From the NCBI RefSeq assembly GCF_900176275.1, contig NZ_FWXD01000001.1:248001-312000 (forward strand): a DNA stretch of 64,000 nucleotides. The letters run 5' to 3'. The DNA is from Andreprevotia lacus DSM 23236. GTDB lineage: Bacteria > Pseudomonadota > Gammaproteobacteria > Burkholderiales > Chitinibacteraceae. Under the pieces are notes generated by a model. It searched no databases and was not told the origin of the DNA. It worked only from the letters and a program-made list of their open reading frames with translations. The translations under genes were made by a program, and so were the position numbers. Below, in pieces: positions 7,568 to 15,905 of the stretch; position 1 is the first letter of the stretch; each line of letters opens with the position of its first letter.

Positions 7568-8953
7568 ATGCGCGTTTCTACACTGACCATCTACAACAAC
7601 GGCGTCACCGGGATGTCGAACCTGCAGTCGAACCAGTCCAAGCTGCAGAGTCAGCTGTCGACCGGCCGGCGCATCCTGTCGCCGTCGGATGACCCGATTG
7701 CCTCGTCGCGTGCGCTGAAGGTGACTGAAACCGACGCCATCGTCAGTCAGTTCTCGACCAATAGCACCAGCGCCGATTCGGCGCTGCGCGTGTCCGAATC
7801 GACGATGAACCAGCTCACCACGTTGATCCAGAACGTGCAGCAGCTGGCCATCAATGCCGGTAACCCGACCCAGATCGGCACCGACAAGGCCGCGCTGGAT
7901 AACGAGCTGCAGGGCCGCTATCAGGAGCTGCTGGCGCTGGCCAACCAGACCGACGGCAACGGCCTGTATCTGTTCTCTGGCTATCAGGGCAACACCAAGC
8001 CGTTTACCGAAACCTCGTTCGGCCAGGTCACCTACAACGGCGATGATGGCCAGCGGCTGATCCAGATTTCCGCCTCGCGCAACCTGCCGGTGTCCGAGCC
8101 GGGCAGCGACGTGTTCCAGCGCATCAAGGATGGCAACGCCACCTTCACCACGTCCTACAACGCGGCCAATACCGGCAGCGGCATTGTCAGCCCGGGTGAG
8201 GTGGTTGACCCGACCAAGTGGAAAAACGCGGCCAACATGCAGGATTTCAATATCGCGTTCAATGTAATCCCGGACCCGACCGACCCGACCAAGACCATCA
8301 CCAACTACGACATCATCGACAACCGTGCCACCCTGCCGGGTACGGCCACGGCCAACCCGAATTACAAGAAGTCGATGATCGACAGCTATGACTACAACGG
8401 CGGCCCGCGCCCGGTCGTGGCGGGGGTCAACTCTTACCCGCGCACCTACGTGCCGGGGGGGGACATCCAGTTCAAGCAACTGGCTGGCGAGGCCACGCCA
8501 CTGATCCCGGGCTGGGACTTTGGCGTCAAGACCAATGTGACCGGCACACCCAAGACCGGCGATACCTTCAATCTCAAGGCCAGCCAGAATGTGGACCTGT
8601 TCAGCACCTTTGCGCAGTTCTCCAGTGCACTGAAGAACTACACCACCGACAGCGTGGGCAACGGCCAGGCCGATTTCCAGAACCAGCTTAATACCGTCGT
8701 TTCCAATCTGGCCAATGCACTGAGCAACGTGCTCACCCGCCAGTCCTATCAGGGCTCGCGCATGAACGAAATTGATTCGGTGAAGACCACCAACGACGAC
8801 CTGAATCTGCAATACAGCAAAACGCTGTCCGGCCTGCAGGATCTTGACTACACCAAGGCCATCAGCGACTTCAGCCAGAACCAGACCCTGCTGCAGGCAG
8901 CGCAACAAAGCTTCGCCGCAGTGCAAGGATTGAGCCTGTTCAAATACATCTAG
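7568..8953 (+). CDS. flgL: Flagellar hook-associated protein 3 FlgL
   Basis: FlgL is the second junction protein linking hook and flagellin filament. The N-terminal flagellin-like helix (NLQSNQSKLQSQLSTGRRIL, followed by SPSDDPIASSRAL) and the C-terminal region (SYQGSRMNEIDSVKTTNDDL) identify it. It has 461 residues against about 320 in E. coli, with a large central insert as in the neighbouring FlgK. AAGGAG lies 7 bases before the ATG. A run of eight G at 8455-8462 falls inside the coding region (Pro-Gly-Gly-Asp). A strong terminator follows. Confidence 0.95.
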   Translation: MRVSTLTIYNNGVTGMSNLQSNQSKLQSQLSTGRRILSPSDDPIASSRALKVTETDAIVSQFSTNSTSADSALRVSESTMNQLTTLIQNVQQLAINAGNPTQIGTDKAALDNELQGRYQELLALANQTDGNGLYLFSGYQGNTKPFTETSFGQVTYNGDDGQRLIQISASRNLPVSEPGSDVFQRIKDGNATFTTSYNAANTGSGIVSPGEVVDPTKWKNAANMQDFNIAFNVIPDPTDPTKTITNYDIIDNRATLPGTATANPNYKKSMIDSYDYNGGPRPVVAGVNSYPRTYVPGGDIQFKQLAGEATPLIPGWDFGVKTNVTGTPKTGDTFNLKASQNVDLFSTFAQFSSALKNYTTDSVGNGQADFQNQLNTVVSNLANALSNVLTRQSYQGSRMNEIDSVKTTNDDLNLQYSKTLSGLQDLDYTKAISDFSQNQTLLQAAQQSFAAVQGLSLFKYI

Positions 8954-8979
8954 TGTTTGAAGTCCCCAGCGCTCATTTG

Positions 8980-9009
8980 GGGCCTGCCAATTTGGCAGGC
9001 CCTTTTTTT
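8980..9009 (+). terminator. Intrinsic terminator after flgL
   Basis: A 10-bp stem (GGGCCTGCCA with TGGCAGGCCC) with a short loop runs into seven T. It marks the end of the flgJKL transcript. Confidence 0.9.
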
Positions 9010-9107
9010 GGCTCTGCCATTCAAAGCAGCATGTACGACTTGTCGTAGATTGTCGTTTTTAAATGGCGGGTTGTGATCGTGCAGGCTTGGCGCGATCAGG
9101 AGATGCA

Positions 9108-9599
9108 ATGAGTGATGATGAGGTGTTCTCGCTGGTGCCGCAGATCAAGATGGCTGATGGGGGCGCGCTGGATGAGGTGCTGCTGGCAGTTTATTGGGTA
9201 TGTGTCGGCGCACAATCCGAACAGATTTGGGAGCCGCGCTGCGGCTCACCGGCCATGCGTACAATCGTATCTGCCCTGCAGGAAAAGGTTCGCTCATCAG
9301 GCAGCGAGCACGTCAAGGCTGCTTGCTTGGGCGCACTGGTGCTGGCCGATGTTGCACCGGATCAGGAATTTGCACTGGAGGCTGTAGCGCAAGCCTGCAC
9401 CATGCCGGCCTCCCTCAATGGTGCGCTTTACCAGTCGCTGCGGTACGCATTGGCAGCTGGTTTGCTGGACTCACGCAGTTACGAGGAAATCTGTGGTGGC
9501 GCCAGTATGACACCCCTTGATCATGGCATTTTGCTGCGACTGGCTGAGGCGATTTTGCGGCCGGCCGGGCGTGCTTTGGTGACCCCGCCCGCAACCTGA
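9108..9599 (+). CDS. Hypothetical protein, 163 residues
   Basis: I do not recognise a family. The ATG at 9108 was chosen because CAGGAGATGCA precedes it; an in-frame upstream codon at 9063 has no ribosome binding site. The protein has no clear signal peptide. It is mostly helical by composition, Ala/Leu rich, with three cysteines in the first two thirds (in WVCVGA, PRCGS and AACLGA). It stands alone between the flgL terminator and radA, on the same strand as both. A role in motility or repair cannot be inferred from position only. Confidence 0.65.
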   Translation: MSDDEVFSLVPQIKMADGGALDEVLLAVYWVCVGAQSEQIWEPRCGSPAMRTIVSALQEKVRSSGSEHVKAACLGALVLADVAPDQEFALEAVAQACTMPASLNGALYQSLRYALAAGLLDSRSYEEICGGASMTPLDHGILLRLAEAILRPAGRALVTPPAT

Positions 9600-9669
9600 C
9601 CGGTAGTCCATGCTCAGGCAACGACCGCACTTGGGATAAAATCAGCCCATCCCGATTCAGGAAACGCAC

Positions 9670-11022
9670 ATGGCCCGCGCCAAAACCGTATTCAGCTGCA
9701 GCCTTTGCGGCGCCCTGTCCCCCAAGTGGCAGGGGCAGTGCCCGGGTTGCGGGGAGTGGAACACGCTGGTCGAGACGGTCGAGGACAACAAGCCCGCCGG
9801 GCGTTTCGAGGCGCTGGCCGCCGATGGCGCGATACGCAAGCTGGCAGATGTGCAGATCGAAGAACTGCCGCGCATGGCCACGGGCATCAGTGAGCTGGAT
9901 CGCGTGCTGGGCGGTGGCCTCGTGCCTGGCGGTGTGGTGCTGATTGGCGGCGACCCCGGCATCGGTAAATCCACCTTGCTGCTGCAGGCGCTCACGCTGT
10001 TGTCGGCGCAAACCAATACGCTCTATGTATCGGGTGAAGAATCGCCGCAGCAGATCGCGCTGCGCGCCCAGCGGCTGGCGCTGGAGGCGGGCCAGATCAA
10101 CTTGCTGGCCGAAATCGGGCTGGAGCGCATCCTGACTACCCTGGAGCAGGTGCAGCCGCAGGTGGCGGTGATTGACTCGATTCAGACGCTGTATTCGCAA
10201 GCGCTCAACAGTGCGCCGGGCAGCGTGGCACAGGTGCGCGAGTGCGCAGCGCAGCTCACCCGCTTTGCCAAGCGCACCGGCACCACCATCCTGCTGGTGG
10301 GGCATGTGACCAAGGAGGGGGCGCTGGCCGGGCCGCGCGTGCTGGAGCATATCGTTGATGCCGTGCTGTATTTCGAGGGTGATACGCACTCCAGTTTCCG
10401 GCTGATACGCGCGATCAAGAACCGCTTTGGTGCGGTGAACGAGCTGGGCGTGTTCGCCATGACCGACAAGGGCTTGCGTGAGGTGTCCAACCCGTCGGCG
10501 CTGTTCCTCAGCCAGCATGCCGAGCCGGTGGCCGGCTCTTGCGTGCTGGTGACGCAAGAGGGATCGCGCCCGCTGTTGGTGGAGGTGCAGGCGCTGGTGG
10601 ACGATGCGCTGTCGCCGCAGCCGCGCCGCTTGGCGGTGGGGGTGGAGCAGAACCGGCTGGCGCTGCTGCTGGCGGTGCTCAACCGCCATGCCGGCATCGC
10701 CACCGCCGATCAGGACGTCTTCATCAATGCGGTGGGCGGGGTGCGCATCAACGAGCCGGCGGCCGATCTGGCGGTGCTGCTGGCCATCGTATCGAGCCTG
10801 CGCAACCGGCCCTTGCAACACAAGCTGGTGGTGTTCGGTGAGGTGGGCCTGTCGGGCGAGGTGCGCCCGGTGCAGCGCGGCCAGGAGCGGCTGCGCGAGG
10901 CGGCTAAACTGGGCTTCACCCACGCCATCGTGCCCAAGGCCAACCGGCCGCGCCAACCCATCGAGGGCATGACGGTAACGGCCGTCGACCGGCTGGAAGA
11001 GGCAGTGGCGCAGGCCATCTAG
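9670..11022 (+). CDS. radA: DNA repair protein RadA (Sms)
   Basis: RadA is a RecA-like ATPase and branch-migration helicase that processes recombination intermediates. All family parts are visible in 450 residues. These are a C4 zinc finger (C10, C13, C24, C27), a Walker A GGDPGIGKST at 93-102, the RadA-specific KNRFG at 250-254, and a C-terminal Lon-like domain with the family block DVFINAVGGVRINEPAADLA. The stop codon TAG at 11020-11022 is part of the CTAG that borders the dispersed repeat element starting at 11023, so the gene ends exactly at the element. Confidence 0.97.
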   Translation: MARAKTVFSCSLCGALSPKWQGQCPGCGEWNTLVETVEDNKPAGRFEALAADGAIRKLADVQIEELPRMATGISELDRVLGGGLVPGGVVLIGGDPGIGKSTLLLQALTLLSAQTNTLYVSGEESPQQIALRAQRLALEAGQINLLAEIGLERILTTLEQVQPQVAVIDSIQTLYSQALNSAPGSVAQVRECAAQLTRFAKRTGTTILLVGHVTKEGALAGPRVLEHIVDAVLYFEGDTHSSFRLIRAIKNRFGAVNELGVFAMTDKGLREVSNPSALFLSQHAEPVAGSCVLVTQEGSRPLLVEVQALVDDALSPQPRRLAVGVEQNRLALLLAVLNRHAGIATADQDVFINAVGGVRINEPAADLAVLLAIVSSLRNRPLQHKLVVFGEVGLSGEVRPVQRGQERLREAAKLGFTHAIVPKANRPRQPIEGMTVTAVDRLEEAVAQAI

Positions 11023-11290
11023 GGCCTGTTAACACTTATTTCGCGTTTGCGCTGGGCCGCAAAGAGGTCAGCTACAAGGCACGCAACGCAGGCAATAACC
11101 GGTTATTGCCAAGGCGCGTAACGCCGTAGATGGCCTCTTTGCGGCCCAGCCCTGCGGGTTCGGGGTTTTTCGGGCGGTTCGCTGCGTTGCAAACCGCTTG
11201 CGGTACCCGTACCGCAGCGCGTTCTGCGCCTTGCGCTCCATCCCGAACTACCCCGAACGCAAGCGTGAAATAAGTGTTAACAGGCCCTAG
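11019..11290. mobile_element. Dispersed hairpin element, copy 1 (MITE-like), with CTAG flanks
   Basis: A 264-bp element (11023-11286) is flanked on both sides by CTAG (11019-11022 and 11287-11290). Its ends are inverted repeats of about 30 bp that begin GGCCTGTTAACACTTATTTC. Inside are two large hairpins. Arms 11051-11070 and 11131-11150 enclose the perfect palindrome GGCAATAACCGGTTATTGCC (11091-11110). Arms 11158-11174 and 11242-11258 enclose smaller stems, including GCGGTAC/GTACCGC. The second copy at 51529-51800 is exactly as long and about 96% identical. There is no convincing reading frame. It resembles a non-autonomous mobile element with a 4-bp target duplication; the mobilising transposase is not in the window. 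Confidence 0.85.
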
Positions 11291-11452
11291 CGTGCATGCA
11301 ACGATCCGACGAACGGACCGTTAGCTGCAAACTATTGACGGGATTGAATCGTTTTTTCCGATTGCGGCTTGAAAGTCGATAAAATGGCGCCATTCATTTT
11401 GTCAGGGGCAGTCAATACTGTGCCTGATTCACTACCCAGACTGGAGAACGCC

Positions 11453-11779
11453 ATGAGCGACCACATCGTTTACACCACCGACGCCAGCTTTGAAGCCGAT
11501 GTCCTGCAAGCGCAGGGCCCGGTGCTGGTCGACTACTGGGCTGAATGGTGCGGTCCTTGCAAGATGATTGCGCCCATCCTGGATGAAGTCGCGACCGAAT
11601 ACGCCGGCAAGCTGACCATCGCCAAGCTCAACATCGACGAAAACCAGGGCACGCCGCCGAAGTATGGCATCCGTGGCATCCCGACCCTGATGCTGTTCGC
11701 CAATGGCGAAGTGAAGGCCACCAAGGTTGGCGCGCTGTCCAAGTCGCAACTGACTGCCTTCCTCGACAGCAATCTGTGA
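11453..11779 (+). CDS. trxA: Thioredoxin 1
   Basis: Thioredoxin is the general cytoplasmic protein disulfide reductase and electron donor. The 108-residue protein has the active site WCGPC (C33, C36), the preceding VLVDYWAEW strand and the cis-proline in RGIPTLMLF. The ATG at 11453 matches family length and has GGAG 8 bases upstream; the open frame extends further 5' without support. It precedes rho, as in many proteobacteria, with 193 bp between. The dispersed element lies between radA and the trxA promoter region. Confidence 0.97.
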   Translation: MSDHIVYTTDASFEADVLQAQGPVLVDYWAEWCGPCKMIAPILDEVATEYAGKLTIAKLNIDENQGTPPKYGIRGIPTLMLFANGEVKATKVGALSKSQLTAFLDSNL

Positions 11780-11786
11780 TCATCAA

Positions 11787-11807
11787 CTTGGGGCGCAATG
11801 CCCCAAG
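11787..11807 (+). terminator. Hairpin after trxA, possible terminator/attenuator
   Basis: A perfect 7-bp stem (CTTGGGG with CCCCAAG) lies 7 bases after the trxA stop. It has no downstream T-run, so it may stabilise the trxA mRNA end or act in the rho leader rather than as a classical terminator. Confidence 0.4.
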
Positions 11808-11972
11808 TGTTGCGTAGCCGGTACACCCGGCTGCGCGGTTGCCTTGACACCCGTCTTGGCAGCGCTATAACCTTACAAGCAATCTCGTGCGCAGGGGTTC
11901 TTCCCGCGCAAGCAATATCTCTCGCTATTCAGCCTCACTCCCCTGTGTTTCTTAGCTCAATGAGCCCAGCCC

Positions 11973-13229
11973 ATGCACTTGTCCGACCTTAAACACCTAC
12001 ACGTATCCCAGCTGCTGGAAATGGCGACGCAAAGCCAGATCGAAGGCGCGAACCGGATGCGCAAACAGGACCTGCTGTTCGCCTTGCTGAAGAATCACGG
12101 CAAGAAGGGTGAATCCATTTTCGGGGATGGCACGCTGGAAGTGTTGCCGGATGGCTTTGGCTTCCTGCGCAGCCCGGACATCTCGTATCTGGCCGGCCCG
12201 GACGATATTTATGTCAGCCCCAGCCAGATCCGCCGCTTCAACCTGCATACCGGCGATACCATCGAGGGTGAAATCCGTACCCCCAAGGATGGCGAGCGTT
12301 ACTTTGCGCTGGTGAAGGTCGACAAGATCAATGGCGAGCCGCCCGAGGCTTCCAAGCACAAGATCCTGTTTGAAAACCTCACGCCGCTGTTTCCGAACCG
12401 CCGCCTGACGCTGGAACGCGATATCAAGGCCGAAGAAAACATTACCGGCCGCGTGATCGACCTGATTGCCCCGATAGGCAAGGGCCAGCGTGCACTGCTG
12501 GTGGCGCCGCCCAAGTCCGGCAAGACGGTGATGTTGCAGAACATCGCGCATGCCATCACTGCCAACCACCCGGACGTGGTGCTGATCGTGCTGCTGATCG
12601 ACGAACGCCCGGAAGAAGTGACCGAAATGACCCGCTCGGTGCGCGGCGAGGTGATCAGCTCGACCTTCGACGAACCGGCCACCCGCCACGTGCAGGTTGC
12701 CGAAATGGTGATCGAAAAGGCCAAGCGCCTGGTCGAGCACAAGAAGGACGTGGTGATTCTGCTCGATTCGATCACCCGTCTCGCGCGCGCCTACAACACC
12801 GTGGTGCCAGCCTCCGGCAAGGTGTTGACCGGTGGTGTGGACGCCAACGCACTGCAACGCCCGAAGCGTTTCTTCGGCGCTGCGCGCAATATCGAGGAAG
12901 GCGGCAGCCTGACCATCATCGCCACCGCGCTGGTCGACACCGGCAGCCGCATGGACGACGTGATTTTTGAAGAATTCAAGGGCACCGGCAACAATGAACT
13001 GCATCTGGACCGCCGCATGGCAGAAAAGCGCCAGTTCCCGGCCATCAACATCAATCGCTCCGGCACCCGCCGCGAGGAGCTGCTGATCCCGCAGGAACAG
13101 CTGCAGAAAATCTGGGTGCTGCGCAAATTGCTGTACCCGATGGACGATCTGGAAGCGATGGAGTTTCTGCTCGACAAGATCAAGGCCACCAAGACCAACA
13201 ACGACTTCTTCGACTCGATGCGGCGTTGA
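11973..13229 (+). CDS. rho: Transcription termination factor Rho
   Basis: Rho is the hexameric RNA-dependent ATPase that ends transcription. The 418-residue length is standard. The N-terminal Rho domain ([18 protein letters not shown]) is followed by the cold-shock RNA-binding fold ([18 protein letters not shown]), Walker A in VAPPKSGKT (about 178-185), Walker B in [16 protein letters not shown], and the Q/R loops near the C-terminus. The trxA-rho leader of about 190 bp is long enough for the autoregulation known for rho genes. A perfect palindromic terminator follows, and rpmE2 is next downstream. Confidence 0.98.
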   Translation: MHLSDLKHLHVSQLLEMATQSQIEGANRMRKQDLLFALLKNHGKKGESIFGDGTLEVLPDGFGFLRSPDISYLAGPDDIYVSPSQIRRFNLHTGDTIEGEIRTPKDGERYFALVKVDKINGEPPEASKHKILFENLTPLFPNRRLTLERDIKAEENITGRVIDLIAPIGKGQRALLVAPPKSGKTVMLQNIAHAITANHPDVVLIVLLIDERPEEVTEMTRSVRGEVISSTFDEPATRHVQVAEMVIEKAKRLVEHKKDVVILLDSITRLARAYNTVVPASGKVLTGGVDANALQRPKRFFGAARNIEEGGSLTIIATALVDTGSRMDDVIFEEFKGTGNNELHLDRRMAEKRQFPAININRSGTRREELLIPQEQLQKIWVLRKLLYPMDDLEAMEFLLDKIKATKTNNDFFDSMRR

Positions 13230-13251
13230 TTGGGCATGTGGCAGGGCGAGG

Positions 13252-13283
13252 CAGCCAGCGTTTAAACGCTGGCTGTTTTGTTT
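13252..13283 (+). terminator. Intrinsic terminator after rho
   Basis: A 24-bp perfect palindrome (arms CAGCCAGCG and CGCTGGCTG around TTTAAA) is followed by TTTTGTTT. It lies 22 bases after the rho stop. Confidence 0.85.
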
Positions 13284-13479
13284 GTGTGGACCCTGCCGGT
13301 TGATGCGCTTGGCGCCGCAGGCTCCAATACCGATTTGCTCTCGTATCCGGTTTCGCCAAAACAGTCATCGGGCCGCTGATCGGCACGCGGCCACACATCT
13401 TGCTGCCCCCTCGCCATTCTGGGATAATGCCCGGTTTTAGCGTCGGCACAATCCCGGCGCGCTCAACCTAGGAAAAGCC

Positions 13480-13743
13480 ATGAAAGCCGATATCCATCCG
13501 GAATACAAAGAAGTCATCTTCTTCGACGCAAGCGTTGACTTCAAATTCCTGACCCGCACCACCATGACCCCGAAGGGCGGCGAAACCCTGAAGTGGACTG
13601 ATGGCAAGGAATACCCGGTCGTGCGTCTGGACGTGTCGTCCGAATCGCACCCGTTCTACACCGGCAAGCAAAAGATCGTCGACACCGCCGGTCGTATCGA
13701 GAAGTTCCGCAGCAAGTACAACATGTACAGCAGCACCAAGTAA
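13480..13743 (+). CDS. rpmE2: 50S ribosomal protein L31 type B
   Basis: This is the zinc-independent (C-minus) form of ribosomal protein L31. At 87 residues it has the type B start [18 protein letters not shown] and the C-terminal [21 protein letters not shown], and it has no cysteines for zinc binding. Such forms often replace the zinc-containing L31 under zinc limitation, but in some bacteria they are the only copy. AGGAAAAGCC before the ATG provides the ribosome binding site. It follows rho, an arrangement seen in many bacteria, and has its own terminator. Confidence 0.95.
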   Translation: MKADIHPEYKEVIFFDASVDFKFLTRTTMTPKGGETLKWTDGKEYPVVRLDVSSESHPFYTGKQKIVDTAGRIEKFRSKYNMYSSTK

Positions 13744-13760
13744 GCGCCAGCGCTTACCCG

Positions 13761-13790
13761 AAAAAGGCAGCTTTCACGCTGCCTTTTTTC
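13761..13790 (+). terminator. Intrinsic terminator after rpmE2
   Basis: The stem AAAAAGGCAGC pairs with GCTGCCTTTTTT around the short loop TTTCAC and ends in a T-run. It lies about 17 bases after the rpmE2 stop. Confidence 0.85.
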
Positions 13791-13835
13791 TTGCCCCCGG
13801 TTTATGCTCCCCACGTTGCACTTCTTTGCCTTGCC

Positions 13836-15473
13836 ATGCTGACCTACTCCCCGGATGCCGAGCGTATCAACCCGCCTGCCAGTGCAGAAAAGCCCTGGCT
13901 GCTGATTTTGCTGTGCCTGATCTGGCTGCTGCCCGGCTTGGTCGGGCATGACCCGTGGAAGCCGCGCGAGCTGGAAACCGCTGCGGTCATCGGTCGCTTC
14001 CTGGCGGGGCAGCACTGGGCGATCCCGTGGTTTGCCGATGCAGCCTATCTGGACAATACGCCGCTGTATTACTGGGTGGCCACGCTGTTTGCCTGGCCGT
14101 TGAGCAAGCTGGGCATGAGCGTGCACGATGCAGCACGCATTACCACCGGCTTGTGGTGCGCGCTGGCGTTCTGGGGCATAGGGCTGGCCGGGCGCGAGCT
14201 GTACGGCCGTCGCAACGGGCGGGTGACGGTGATGGCGATGGTGGGCTGCATCGGCCTGATCATCTGGGGGCATCATCTGGCTACGCCCATCCTCTTGCTC
14301 ACTGGGTTCTGCTGGCAGGCCTATGCGCTGGCGCTGGCGCGTCGCCGGCCCTTGCTGGCTGGCTGGGTGCTGGCAGGGGCATGGCTGGTCCTGTTTCTGG
14401 GGACTTCTTTATCCGAGTTTGCACTTGGGGTGCTGACGGCGCTGTTACTCGCAATGTTTAAACCTTGGCGGCGCGGTGCTTATCTCGCTACGGTGCTGAC
14501 CGCACTGGTGATTGTGCTGCCGGTAGGCGGGATGTGGCTGGCCGACTTCGCCCATACCTCGCCTACGCTATTTGCGCTTTGGTTGCATCAGGATGCATTT
14601 GGACCGTTTGGTGGCTGGGGTCACGTGCAGTTCTTTCGCTCGCCCACTTACTTTTTCTCGGCCGTTCCCTGGTTTGCTTGGCCAGCGCTACCGTTGGCGC
14701 TGTGGGGGGGGTGGGTAATGCGCCGTGATTTGCGCTCGGCCGCCTTTGTCATGCCGGCACTAATGATTGCCCTCAATACCCTATTCCTGATCTGCGCTTC
14801 GGATAATGAGGAAGCGCATCTGTTGTTGATGCTGCCGGCGCTGGCATTGCTGTCTACGGCCGGGGTTGATAGCTTGCGCCATGGCGCGGCGGCAGCGCTC
14901 AACTGGTTTGGCGTGCTCACTTTGGGTTTGCTGACTGGGGCGCTGTGGCTGGGGTGGCTGGTGTTACACCTGGGCTTGCCGGGGAGCTGGTCGACCGAAT
15001 TGCAGATGGCCAGTCCGGCGTACACGGCGAATCTGCACATACCGGGTTTTGCCTTTGCGGGTATCGTTTCTGCCATCTGGATCTGGGTATTGTCGCGCAA
15101 GCGCCCGCTGGGCCGGCGTGCCCTTACCAACTGGGTGTGCGGGGTTACGTTGCTGTGGGGTGTGCTGATCGGCCTGTGGCAGCCATGGCTGGATGCATCC
15201 AAGAGCTATCGCAGCGTGAGCCTGTCGCTAGCACATGCGCTGCAGGGGCGAAACGGCTGCTTGGGAGGTGACCGTGTGTCCGACAAGATGGCCGCATCGC
15301 TGGATTACTTTGCCGGGATTCCGCTGCAGCGTAGCAATGCCACCGCATGTCCGTGGCTGCTGACGCAGGAACAGGTGCCGGCTGGCAGCGTGACCATCTG
15401 GCAGGGGAGCCGGCCGGGTGAGCGCCGGGAGCTGTTCTCGCTCTACGCGAATCCGGCCGTGGCCACCCGTTAA
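13836..15473 (+). CDS. ArnT/PMT-like membrane glycosyltransferase
   Basis: The 545-residue protein is highly hydrophobic, with about a dozen membrane segments. Its first periplasmic loop reads HDPWKPRELETAAV and later DNTPLYYW, the pattern of GT39/GT83-type lipid-linked sugar transferases such as ArnT. These enzymes move a sugar from a polyprenyl phosphate carrier to lipid A, protein or another acceptor on the outer side of the inner membrane. The acceptor here is unknown. The ATG at 13836 is the first good start. A run of eight G (14704-14711) lies within the coding region. No lipid A or O-antigen genes are nearby. Confidence 0.75.
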   Translation: MLTYSPDAERINPPASAEKPWLLILLCLIWLLPGLVGHDPWKPRELETAAVIGRFLAGQHWAIPWFADAAYLDNTPLYYWVATLFAWPLSKLGMSVHDAARITTGLWCALAFWGIGLAGRELYGRRNGRVTVMAMVGCIGLIIWGHHLATPILLLTGFCWQAYALALARRRPLLAGWVLAGAWLVLFLGTSLSEFALGVLTALLLAMFKPWRRGAYLATVLTALVIVLPVGGMWLADFAHTSPTLFALWLHQDAFGPFGGWGHVQFFRSPTYFFSAVPWFAWPALPLALWGGWVMRRDLRSAAFVMPALMIALNTLFLICASDNEEAHLLLMLPALALLSTAGVDSLRHGAAAALNWFGVLTLGLLTGALWLGWLVLHLGLPGSWSTELQMASPAYTANLHIPGFAFAGIVSAIWIWVLSRKRPLGRRALTNWVCGVTLLWGVLIGLWQPWLDASKSYRSVSLSLAHALQGRNGCLGGDRVSDKMAASLDYFAGIPLQRSNATACPWLLTQEQVPAGSVTIWQGSRPGERRELFSLYANPAVATR

Positions 15474-15674
15474 GCCAGGCTGCTGCCGGGGCAGGGCTGC
15501 TGCGGGATCGGCACAGTTTGTCGTGCCGGTGCCTCTGGCATCGCACTCTCGCCATACCGAAGGGGGCGGGGCGTCCGGGCGCGGCCATGCTGCGGTCAGC
15601 GCCGGTGCTCTACGTTCTGCCAGGTGTTTGTGCCATGCATGCCTGGCAATGGGCATTTGCCATGCGGCAAGCGC

Positions 15675-15836
15675 TCAATGGTCGTGCTTTTCTTCCTGCG
15701 GCACCTTGGCGTTGATCACGTTCTTGTGCACGAACCAGCCGATATAGCCGGCCATGGCAATCACGAAGCCGATGGTAAACAGGCTCAGCAACCCGATGTC
15801 GGATGTGAACAGTGTTTCCAGTGGGGTGTTTTCCAT
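15675..15836 (-). CDS. Small membrane protein, DUF3149 type
   Basis: A 53-residue protein with one strong membrane segment (SLFTIGFVIAMAGYIGWFVH) and a charged C-terminus ending EEKHDH. It resembles the DUF3149 family of short betaproteobacterial proteins of unknown function. The start at 15836 was chosen because GGAG stands 7 bases before that ATG; an upstream in-frame start at 15872 has no ribosome binding site. It is downstream of the diguanylate cyclase gene on the same strand, separated by about 70 bp. Confidence 0.7.
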   Translation of the reverse strand: MENTPLETLFTSDIGLLSLFTIGFVIAMAGYIGWFVHKNVINAKVPQEEKHDH

Positions 15837-15905
15837 GATGGCGCTCCAGTCAACGTTGTATGTTGACAGCATGCGCGCATCGGGCGCGGCTGGTTTTGCG
15901 CAAGG

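Noticed and set aside
6161-8926. Minus-strand open frame of about 920 codons opposite flgK and flgL
   Set aside because: Same codon-bias shadow; low-complexity translation and no ribosome binding site.
11023-11286. Integron attC site or Neisseria Correia element
   Set aside because: No attC core sites or integrase nearby, and the terminal repeats and CTAG flanks differ from Correia elements, which end in TATAG and duplicate TA.
11798-11992. Possible rhoL-type leader peptide between trxA and rho
   Set aside because: The 64-codon frame overlaps the rho start and has no ribosome binding site or similarity that I recognise.
2959-14711. Enrichment of poly-G/C runs as a sign of general phase variation
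   Set aside because: With roughly 30% G, several runs of eight on each strand are expected by chance in 64 kb; only individual tracts in suggestive places are noted.
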